Source: JAGWAZ01 sp050248595 (GTDB taxonomy: Bacteria; Bacteroidota; Ignavibacteria; OLB7). Taken from it: 13,740 bases of DNA. This document shows, one piece after another, positions 1-6,682 of the stretch. The notes under the pieces are model-generated. The model saw only the letters and a program-made list of their open reading frames with translations. It did no database searches and was not told where the DNA came from. Each line of letters opens with the position of its first letter. Positions within the stretch are counted from its first letter, which is position 1. The position numbers and the translations under genes were made by a program. The stretch lies in assembly GCA_050248595.1 (NCBI GenBank), contig JBFWSB010000081.1, forward strand, positions 1-13,740, read 5' to 3'.

Positions 1-3000
1 AGGAGTGGTGCGTTCACTTTGATCCCCTCCCCAATCAGAACCACTCTGGCCGGAGAGCCAAAGCCGGTGTGGTATATCTCGACATGTCCCCACCAATTTC
101 CACGCAACGTAGGGAAGAAGCTGACCGGAACTTTCAGTCGGTCACGGGGACGTAGGTCGAAGGGAGTTGTGAAGGAGGCAACACCGAACTGCTCCGGGTT
201 CGGCCCAGCTAAACGAATCGAGTCGACGCGGAGACGACTGGTTCCGGTGTGAACTGCATAGCCTGCGCTATCGTGCGAGATGTTGAGTCCTCTCTGACCG
301 AAGTTGACAGTATCACCAACGATGTCGGGATAAACGCCAACACCTTGCAAGGCCGCCTTCAGCGTACCACTTGTGGCGACGATGGTTGCCTCGGCGGTTC
401 GCACTCCAGTATCTCCCGGTGAAAAACGGAACCTAACTGCTCGGGCTTCTCCTGCGTCGAGAGTAAATGGTGCGTCGCCGGCAATTACTTTGAACTCCCG
501 ACCATTCTTTCCACCAATCCGTATTTGGTTAACCGTCGCATCTGCCCTTCCGGTATTTCTGATGTAGGCAGTGAGGGTAGAGTCTTTGCTGTAGTTGATT
601 GCCACCGAGTCGAAGTCCACGTCAACTGGTTCCAAGAATGGTGCAATAATTGCCCAGAGAGAGTCGGAGAGATCGCTCGGCTGTTTTCCCCGCTCTACGC
701 TCCAGACCAGAACGTAGTTGTCATCTCCTCCGGTCACCAACATCGAGCCGTCGAGACTGAACCGGGAGAAGGATGCTTTCCCAACGTGACCTGAAAATTC
801 TCCCAAGAGAGTTGCATCCTCGGGGGAGCGGAGTACTGGCAGGCTATCTGTCATTGCAAAGTCAACGATGCCTGCATCGAAGTCGTAGAGTGGTGTGGGG
901 AGAGAGAGGGTGCGGATTGGCTTTCCATCCTCTGCACTCCACTCGGTTAGGAAGAAGCCGGTAGAATCTTTGGTTGCGTACGTGTAAAGGTTCTTCGAGT
1001 CGTAGCTGAACTGTAGTTGCCGTACTATACCGTTGGTGTCGACAGTTTCGTAGAGGAGCGTGTCGATTGTGTTGTTCCAGACTTGAATGATTCCTCGTTC
1101 TCCACCAATGGCGAAAAGCTTCCCATCGGGACTAAAGTTGCCGTGGCGGTAGAATTGCCGTCTGTCGAATATTTGTCGCTCGATTCTCTTCTCTTCGATG
1201 TTGTAGATCATCAAGGTGTTGGTAACCGGACTCCTGAGTGAGTTCTCGTGGAGCGTCATCATTAGGCGCGAACCATCTGGCGAGAAGCAGAGAAGAGATT
1301 TTTCTGCTGCATCACCGGCAACGCCGTAGAGAATCGAGCCAATAACCGAGCGTGATGCAAGGTGTACGATGTTCACAGTCCCTCCACTTCGTCCAGTCGC
1401 CGCCATTCTCCCGTCTGGACTCAGTTCTAAACGTCCACCAAGGGGGCCAGTAGCTTGGCTCACGACCTTGCCTGTCTGGATATCCCACACTCTGAGCATT
1501 CCGCTCTGGTCTAACGTCACCACATGCTTCCCATCTGGCGTAAAGCGTGCGCTGACTCCTCTTCTCGTGTGCTCATATCTTCCAATCAACCTTCCCGATC
1601 CAATTTCTGTTACGCGCGCCAAGCAGGTATTGCTCGGAGTGTTCGGAACGTTCCAATCTTGTCTCCAGGAGGTTGATAGCTCGGCGGCTACGTGCCAAGT
1701 AATCCCAGTGTCGATGCTGTACTCAAGGCGGACGGGGCGTGATGCTGGAATTCCTTCCCACGTAATTACCGTGTCAGTCCCTACCTTAAACGTTTCACCT
1801 CCATTCGGGTGCGTAAGCCTAAGATTAGAGGCGACTGGGGCAAAGGGATCCTTCCCTCCAACACAGTAGAGGAAGGGATCATCACACCGGTTGGTGACGA
1901 ATTGCAGGTTCGCTCGCGTTACTTCCTCTCGCTGTGGGATATACCGGAGTGTTAGGTGGATCGTATCTCCAGCCGCAACAGTAAGTGGAAAGAGGGTTGG
2001 GTTCTCCTCAAGTTCTACAATCGTGAACTCTGGAGCAATCCCTTGAACTTCCTCTACCCTGATTGTATCTCGCAGACCGAAGAGGATGAACGGACGCTCA
2101 ATTGTGTCCCCTAACTTAACCGGACCGAATTGGAAGCTCTGCGGAACTACCGATAGACGACGCTTCAAAATATCGGGGGCAAGGTAGGTGGTGGCTCCCT
2201 GTGCGTTGATTGGATGGTAGGTGAGAGAGAGAAGCTTGTCGTACGAACAGGTGACTTTGCTCAACCACGTGATGTGGCAGGGATAGAGTCGAAGAGAGCG
2301 TTGAAGCATCGTGAGGAACATCTCTTTCAATGCCTCTACACTGTAGACTTCGTCGAACCAGAGACCACCAGTGTTTTCAGCCAACTTCTTCATGAAGTCG
2401 GTTGCTGGTAGGCTTATCGTAATTGTGTGAACCATTACGTTGTATGCGGCGGCACGGCTGAGAATATCACTCTCGTTTGCTACTCCTTCGCCGTCGGTAA
2501 TCAAGATCACCGCTCGGGCGGGGGGGGCACCCCTCGCTATATCGAGTGCTCCAGTTCCAGCTGCTGTCATCGCTGCATTGAAGTCTGTGCCAGTAGAGCC
2601 TCCCGGCATGTTGCGTGCTGAGGGGAGACTTGCCACAGCAGCAATAAGCGAAGCCGTATCGTTTGAGTAGGGGTGAACCACAAAACTTGTTCCGTGGAAT
2701 GCGGTTATCACACATCGAACTCTGTCGAGAGGGAGCTTGCGAATCAGAGCGATTGCAGCCTCCTTTACAAGGTCAAGCTTTGTTCGGCCAGAGCCAATAT
2801 CTTCATCCATCGAACCGGAGACATCGAGTGTGAGGATGAGGGAGAGGCGGTCGATTGTGTCGGGTGGGGGACATGTAATGCTGAGGAGTGGTGTCGGCTC
2901 CCCATTCTCGGTTGCGCTAAACTGGCTGGTATCGAGATTCCGCTGAATAGCGCCGTTGAGGTCCCGAACATAAATGTCAGCCTCGACAAGTGGAAAGTTC

Positions 3001-3110
3001 TTTGTGTCGATATTGAAGATGCTGATAGTCCCCTGCGCAGGAAGCCTGTGTGGCACAAAGAGTATTGCCAAGAGGAGAACAACTGTGGTAAGCCAGAGCG
3101 AACGGTTCAT
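1..3110 (-). CDS. Secreted VWA / WD40-like propeller / choice-of-anchor-D protein, partial (3' end outside window)
   Basis: The reading frame is open from an ATG at 3110 to the window edge (1036 codons, no stop), so the C-terminus is missing. A SD-like AGAGG lies 5 nt upstream of the ATG. Domains in order: signal peptide 1-25 (hydrophobic LWLTTVVLLLAILFV, likely cut after LPA); VWA domain about 88-270 with a MIDAS motif (DVSGSMD at 96-102, T in GSTGTD at 171-176, D206 in ITDGEG); anchor-D module about 319-410; KNH/Kre9-like module about 430-500 with the typical PNGGETF and EYSIDTGITW; WD40-like blades about 512-806 (F(T/S)PDGK repeats, VWDIQTGK, QVWNN, VWSVERGK); two further anchor-D modules about 826-925 and 928-1030. 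VWA domains bind ligands through a metal ion, and propellers and anchor-D modules are protein-interaction scaffolds. I infer a surface or secreted adhesion or sensing protein. A T9SS sorting tail may lie beyond the edge. A C8 tract (coding strand) interrupts codons 195-198 in the VWA domain. Confidence 0.9.
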   Translation of the reverse strand, partial: MNRSLWLTTVVLLLAILFVPHRLPAQGTISIFNIDTKNFPLVEADIYVRDLNGAIQRNLDTSQFSATENGEPTPLLSITCPPPDTIDRLSLILTLDVSGSMDEDIGSGRTKLDLVKEAAIALIRKLPLDRVRCVITAFHGTSFVVHPYSNDTASLIAAVASLPSARNMPGGSTGTDFNAAMTAAGTGALDIARGAPPARAVILITDGEGVANESDILSRAAAYNVMVHTITISLPATDFMKKLAENTGGLWFDEVYSVEALKEMFLTMLQRSLRLYPCHITWLSKVTCSYDKLLSLTYHPINAQGATTYLAPDILKRRLSVVPQSFQFGPVKLGDTIERPFILFGLRDTIRVEEVQGIAPEFTIVELEENPTLFPLTVAAGDTIHLTLRYIPQREEVTRANLQFVTNRCDDPFLYCVGGKDPFAPVASNLRLTHPNGGETFKVGTDTVITWEGIPASRPVRLEYSIDTGITWHVAAELSTSWRQDWNVPNTPSNTCLARVTEIGSGRLIGRYEHTRRGVSARFTPDGKHVVTLDQSGMLRVWDIQTGKVVSQATGPLGGRLELSPDGRMAATGRSGGTVNIVHLASRSVIGSILYGVAGDAAEKSLLCFSPDGSRLMMTLHENSLRSPVTNTLMIYNIEEKRIERQIFDRRQFYRHGNFSPDGKLFAIGGERGIIQVWNNTIDTLLYETVDTNGIVRQLQFSYDSKNLYTYATKDSTGFFLTEWSAEDGKPIRTLSLPTPLYDFDAGIVDFAMTDSLPVLRSPEDATLLGEFSGHVGKASFSRFSLDGSMLVTGGDDNYVLVWSVERGKQPSDLSDSLWAIIAPFLEPVDVDFDSVAINYSKDSTLTAYIRNTGRADATVNQIRIGGKNGREFKVIAGDAPFTLDAGEARAVRFRFSPGDTGVRTAEATIVATSGTLKAALQGVGVYPDIVGDTVNFGQRGLNISHDSAGYAVHTGTSRLRVDSIRLAGPNPEQFGVASFTTPFDLRPRDRLKVPVSFFPTLRGNWWGHVEIYHTGFGSPARVVLIGEGIKVNAPL

Positions 3111-3124
3111 AGAATCCTCTATGG

Positions 3125-3142
3125 TCTGCCCGGTAGGGCAGA
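3125..3142. repeat. Small GC-rich inverted repeat upstream of the VWA gene
   Basis: TCTGCCC, loop GGTA, GGGCAGA: a perfect 7-bp stem ending 15 bp before the ATG at 3110. In the minus-strand transcript it would form a hairpin in the 5' leader just ahead of the SD. It could equally be an operator in the 135-bp gap between the divergent VWA and lipoprotein genes. The pairing is visible; a role is inference. Confidence 0.3.
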
Positions 3143-3245
3143 GGTTGATTTTGGGTTCCGGAGTAGAGACCGGGGAAAACTATGACATCGGGAGGGGGAA
3201 ATCAAGTGGATGGGCGTATTTTTTATCTATCCATAAACTAACGTT

Positions 3246-3899
3246 ATGCCTGTAATGAAATCACTTCGCCTTTTATCATTCCTGTTAATTATTCTGCCAT
3301 TTCTGACCTTTTCTGCCTGCGATACCGATTCGATATGGCAAGCCGGGTTTTCGCGAGGCTCAATCGATGCTGGAAAGTATATGAATCGGAGCTTCGGTCT
3401 CGTTGCCGACCTTCCACCCGATTGGGAGCCGTTCGCAGATCCTATCCTTGATTCCCTTGCCGACATAGCAAAAAACATCTCAGGGAAAGATGGGGTCAAA
3501 CCTCTCTACCTCTTCGCTCTCCTCAACCCGCACACGGCTTCGGTCTACGCCACAGATTGCATTCCTCTCTTCAGACTCGAGGGAATCTCGAACATTCAAG
3601 CATATGCTGGCTTATCCAGACAACTGAAGAACAAAGAGCTTGCCGCCGAGGGATGGGAGGGAAGAGAAGCGGAAGTAGAGTATCTGGAAATTGATGGGCG
3701 ACAGACAGCGAAAATTACCGTTGATAAATCGAGTGGTGAAATCACCCGCCTCCTGATTGAATATGTCTATTTCTATCCAATGCCGATATCGGGAGAAAAG
3801 GTGATTGTGCGGCACACCGGAGCAATTCGGGATAGTGCAGATATACCTGTTGTTGAGCAGAGTGCGCGAAGTTTTCGGAAGGAGAATATTCTCTATTGA
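3246..3899 (+). CDS. Lipoprotein of unknown function
   Basis: A 217-residue protein. The N-terminus MKSLRLLSFLLIILPF is a signal peptide ending in a lipobox-like FSAC, so Cys25 (from the first ATG) is the likely lipidated residue and the protein should be membrane-anchored, facing the periplasm or outside. ATG codons at 3246 and 3255 both give the same signal peptide, and neither has a clear SD. The mature part starts near SFGLVADLPPDWEPFADP, reminiscent of secreted proteins with a PsbP/DcrB-like opening (lipoproteins that read 'F.v.lP..W'), but I cannot assign a family. The rest alternates beta-like and polar stretches without obvious catalytic motifs. It is divergent from the VWA gene and lies 162 bp upstream of the RDD gene. 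The gap holds a weak hairpin (AAAGTC at 3946-3951, GACTTT at 3960-3965) followed by T residues, which might end this transcript. Confidence 0.75.
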   Translation: MPVMKSLRLLSFLLIILPFLTFSACDTDSIWQAGFSRGSIDAGKYMNRSFGLVADLPPDWEPFADPILDSLADIAKNISGKDGVKPLYLFALLNPHTASVYATDCIPLFRLEGISNIQAYAGLSRQLKNKELAAEGWEGREAEVEYLEIDGRQTAKITVDKSSGEITRLLIEYVYFYPMPISGEKVIVRHTGAIRDSADIPVVEQSARSFRKENILY

Positions 3900-4061
3900 T
3901 TTTTATAGTTTCAGTAAATGAAATTCCGCTGTAAAGAATTCTTTGAAAGTCGTTATTCTGACTTTTTGCTATTAACTTGGTGGCGTAAATTGATCCCCTA
4001 TCAGTCTGCAAACGATATGCAAAAGACTTGAAGACAAGTAATACATTCACCAGATAAAACT

Positions 4062-4484
4062 ATGGAATCAGACATCTCTTACCCTACCCTCCGAGAACGA
4101 TTCAAAGCTATTGTACTTGATGGATTTATTATCCTCATCGGACTTGTTGTGGCGGGAGTGATCTTCGGTCAATTCCCGAACGCACCTGGCTACGTTCGCG
4201 GTGCTGTATTCGTTCTCGTCTTTCTTCTCTACGAACCGATTCTGGTCTCAACTGGGGGGACAGTTGGTCACAGAGTTTTTGGCATCAGAGTAAAATCGTA
4301 TGCAGATTACTCCCGCAACGTCATGATTCCTTTTGCGATCATTCGCTCTGTCGTTAAGTGGATTCTCAGTTGGCTCTCCTTCTTTACCATGCTTTCCAAT
4401 CCAGAGAAGCGAGCAATTCACGATCTATTGAGTGGCTCGATTGTGCTCTACCGGGAAGATGCTGAGGGAGAAGAGAGCGAGTAA
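4062..4484 (+). CDS. RDD family membrane protein
   Basis: 140 residues. The RDD signature is clear: RERFKAIVLDGFIIL (Arg13 and Asp20) at the start of the first membrane segment, the TVGHRVFGIRV loop (67-77; family form 'slGKrllGirV'), and the C-terminal RAIHDLLSGSIVL (117-129; family form 'RraLHDllagT.Vv'). Three membrane segments are visible at about 15-35, 43-64 and 88-112. RDD proteins sit in the inner membrane. Some have been linked to ion or sodium transport, but most have no known substrate, and none can be read from this sequence. The tail after residue 130 is acidic (EDAEGEESE). The gene is a normal small single-domain RDD protein and converges on the downstream lipoprotein gene with 14 bp between the stops. 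Confidence 0.88.
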   Translation: MESDISYPTLRERFKAIVLDGFIILIGLVVAGVIFGQFPNAPGYVRGAVFVLVFLLYEPILVSTGGTVGHRVFGIRVKSYADYSRNVMIPFAIIRSVVKWILSWLSFFTMLSNPEKRAIHDLLSGSIVLYREDAEGEESE

Positions 4485-4494
4485 AAGTTTTTAC
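4481..4494. terminator. Possible weak bidirectional hairpin between convergent genes
   Basis: GTAAAA-GT-TTTTAC is a perfect palindrome filling the 14-bp gap between the stops of the RDD gene (TAA 4482-4484) and the minus-strand lipoprotein gene (TGA read at 4501-4499). It is short and AT-rich, so as a terminator it would be weak, but it is the only structure available to separate the two converging transcripts. Confidence 0.25.
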
Positions 4495-4498
4495 GTTC

Positions 4499-5221
4499 TC
4501 ACCCCACCATCTTATCTGCCCGCAACTGCCGGGCAATTCGGATTGTGATGTCGATGATATCCTCTTCGATCTTTCCCGTCTGCCAGATTGTTGTCACCCA
4601 CATCTTTCTACCACTGGCGAGGTCGACCAACGCAACTTGTAGTCGCCGGTGATCTTCGCTGTAGGTGTAGCCGCCGGTGGTCTCCGTTTTGGTTTCGGTC
4701 TCTACTTCCTGTGTGGTTGTCACCGCATCCGCCACTGCTTTTACAATCCCTCCTACGACACTTACCGTCTGCTGCCCATTGCTGGGAGTCTCCTTAGTAG
4801 AGGTAGTTGTGTTTTGTGTGGTAACTGTTTTGGAAGGGATACTCCGTTGCCGGACTTCAGTCTGGTCAATCTCAATCACTAAAATTGCCTGAACCCCCTT
4901 ATCGACAAAGGCTTGGTAGAGCGAAGCACTATCCCAGGTTCGCGTTGGCGAAGCGATGTAGCCACTCTGTAAGCCAGCACCACCAATTGAGTCAATATAA
5001 GCAGCCATCGCACCCTCAAACTTTTTCCGCCAGTCGAGGGCTGGATGGTTAAACCAGACGGCGACTGTGTGATAACTCACCCCTGTGAAGTCGGGGTCGA
5101 TGTAGGTGGTGAGTGGCGATGGTAGATTCCTCTTGCTGGAAGTGCAGGAGACGAGAAAGAATGTGAGGAAGAGGAGGGTAGAGTATCGCAGTGCGGGCTG
5201 TAGAGAGGTCATGCTGTTCAT
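4499..5221 (-). CDS. Lipoprotein with Thr-rich insert, DUF4136/GNA1162-like in style
   Basis: 240 residues from the ATG at 5221. The frame is open to an ATG at 5302, but starting at 5221 (or 5212) puts a proper lipoprotein signal at the N-terminus: LRYSTLLFLTFFLVSC, lipobox LVSC, lipidated Cys26. The mature protein has a start like 'YIDPDFTGVSYHTVAVWF', a beta strand GVQAILVIEID (109-119), then a low-complexity Thr/Glu/Lys region about 131-187 (runs such as TTQNTTTSTKET and TETKTETTGG), and a C-terminal strand pair RLQVALVDLASGRKMWVTTI followed by a helix. The 'D..sG...W' pattern and order of elements recall small envelope lipoproteins of the DUF4136/GNA1162/CsgG-like type. This is a resemblance only. 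It converges on the RDD gene and diverges from the palindrome-ATPase unit. Confidence 0.75.
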   Translation of the reverse strand: MNSMTSLQPALRYSTLLFLTFFLVSCTSSKRNLPSPLTTYIDPDFTGVSYHTVAVWFNHPALDWRKKFEGAMAAYIDSIGGAGLQSGYIASPTRTWDSASLYQAFVDKGVQAILVIEIDQTEVRQRSIPSKTVTTQNTTTSTKETPSNGQQTVSVVGGIVKAVADAVTTTQEVETETKTETTGGYTYSEDHRRLQVALVDLASGRKMWVTTIWQTGKIEEDIIDITIRIARQLRADKMVG

Positions 5222-5320
5222 CCGTCTGTTTGCAGTTCTTAATTGAGGTTGATCGTTATCTGCTGTAGCTGTAAGTATTGACATCAACACAAGCAGAACC
5301 ATTCCCTCAGGTTGGCATTG

Positions 5321-5356
5321 TTTTGCAGATTAGAAATTGATTTCTAATCTGCAAAA
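5321..5356. promoter_or_regulatory. Perfect 36-bp palindrome abutting the ATPase start codon
   Basis: Left arm TTTTGCAGATTAGAAAT (5321-5337), spacer TG, right arm ATTTCTAATCTGCAAAA (5340-5356); all 17 pairs match. The next base is the A of the ATPase ATG. No SD is present. On each strand a weak promoter can be read inside it: TTTGCA (5322-5327), 17 bp, TAATCT (5345-5350), which would place the transcript start at about the ATG itself (leaderless); the mirror image points toward the lipoprotein gene. The palindrome is what a dimeric DNA-binding protein would recognise. The ATPase has a winged-helix-like segment, so autoregulation is an attractive inference. The pairing is certain; the function is not. 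Confidence 0.6.
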
Positions 5357-6511
5357 ATGATTGCACGCCAAATAGAAAGAAAGCTACGGAACCGTTTGTC
5401 CGATTACCCAGCCGTCGCCCTGGTTGGGCCACGCCAATGTGGGAAGACAACGTTAGCCAGATCGTTCGAGGGAAAATACTTCGACCTTGAACAAGAGACG
5501 GAACGACTTCGACTTGATCTGGAGTGGGATCAGTTGATCGAACGATCTGAACTTGTTATTCTCGACGAGGCACAGTCGTGGCCAGAAATCTTTGTTCGAT
5601 TGCGTGGAGCAATCGACGAGAACCGCAAGCAGATGGGGCGTTTCCTCCTCCTCGGCTCAGTCTCTCCCGCACTTATGGTTCAGGTTCCTGAGTCTCTTGC
5701 CGGACGCCTCTCGGTTATTGAGCTTACGCCACTTCTTTTCAGCGAACTGCAGACAGAGTCACTACAGAATCGTCACTGGTTCTATGGTGGGTATCCAGAT
5801 GGTGGAGTTCTTACACCACAGCGGTATCCAGAGTGGGAGCGTGACTACCTATAACTTCTTGTGCAACGTGATCTTCCGAATTGGGGATTGTCTACAAGAC
5901 CTCAGACAACAGATCGGTTGCTTAGGATGGTTGCAGCTTTGCACGGACAAATTTGGAATGACTCGCAGATAGGACAAAGCCTTGGGCTTTCATATCAGAC
6001 AGTCAACAGTTATCTCGACTACCTGATTGGAGCCTTCCTCATTCGTCGACTACAACCATATCAGGTGAACCTGCGCAAACGACTAACGACGAGTCCAAAG
6101 CTCTACTGGAGAGATAGTGGACTACTTCACGCACTATTGAATACATCTGACCAAGAGCATTTATTGAATCAACCCTGGGTGGGAGCAAGTTGGGAAGGTT
6201 ATGTGATTGAGCAGATTATCGGAGAGACAACATCGTTAGGAATTCGTTGTGATCCGTGGTATTTCAGAACGAGCGATGGGTACGAGATCGATTTAGTTCT
6301 CGACTTTGGGAAAACTCTCTGGGCAATCGAAGTGAAGCTCACAGCCTCTCCTGCTCAAGCAGATATGGAGCGGCTGGAGAAGGTCTCTACGATGCTCGAA
6401 GCAACACACCGATTCATGGTCTCAAAGACGAAGATTTCAATCGGCGACGAGAAGCGGGGTTCGCTAAACCTTGAGGAACTCTTGGAGAGGTTGAGGGGAG
6501 AGGCAACGTAG
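5357..6511 (+). pseudogene. AAA ATPase / DUF4143 protein interrupted by an in-frame TAA
   Basis: Two reading frames, 5357-5854 (165 aa) and 5861-6511 (216 aa), lie in the same phase and are separated only by TAA at 5852-5854. Read through, they give about 384 residues, the usual size of this family. Part one has Walker A GPRQCGKTT (24-32), Walker B LVILDEAQ (66-73) and GRFLLLGS as sensor-like strand. The join EWERDYL-stop-LLVQRDLPNWG matches the family's 'W...Yl.t..erDl' helix. Part two has an HTH-like IGQSLGLSYQTVNSYLDYL and a C-terminal nuclease-fold signature (YEIDLVLDF, then WAIEVKL), the PD-(D/E)XK-like end of DUF4143. These proteins are widespread; their cellular role is poorly defined. 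Either the gene is newly inactivated by a nonsense change, the base is a sequencing error, or the second half restarts at GTG 5861, which has no SD. Conservation of everything else suggests recent damage. Confidence 0.8.
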
Positions 6512-6522
6512 AGGTTATCAAT

Positions 6523-6575
6523 AAAAAGAGATCACCCGCTCCCTCTCTATAGTTATTCAAGAGAAAGCGGGTGAT
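6523..6575 (-). terminator. Intrinsic terminator for the Trp-rich protein gene
   Basis: ATCACCCGCT (6531-6540) pairs perfectly with AGCGGGTGAT (6566-6575). Inside it, CTCTC and GAGAA can add about five more pairs past a small bulge. Read on the minus strand the stem is followed by CTC and then five Ts (6527-6523). It lies about 108 bp past the stop of the minus-strand gene. For the plus-strand ATPase transcript a T-run appears only 15 or more bases after the stem, so that use would be weaker. Confidence 0.7.
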
Positions 6576-6682
6576 ATATCGTCCCCACACTTTTTGATTG
6601 TCTTGCGTGAAAATGGCACTCTCTATATCATCCCCTCCCCCTACAACTATCCACGATCAACAATCAATCTTTCCTCTCCCCC

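Noticed and set aside
1369..1869. 166-residue plus-strand frame
   Set aside because: Antisense to the WD40-like and KNH-like part of the VWA gene, whose frame gives clear domain motifs throughout.
2673..3185. 170-residue plus-strand frame and overlapping frames at the VWA gene start
   Set aside because: Shadow of the signal peptide and VWA region; no plausible signal or domain in the plus frame.
3933..3944. AAAGAATTCTTT palindrome
   Set aside because: Short AT-rich palindromes like this are expected by chance in AT-rich intergenic DNA and there is no supporting context.
5222..5302. N-terminal extension of the Thr-rich lipoprotein to the ATG at 5302
   Set aside because: It would place 27 residues, some charged, before an intact lipoprotein signal. 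AGGGA next to that ATG is noted, but signal-peptide position argues for 5221 or 5212.
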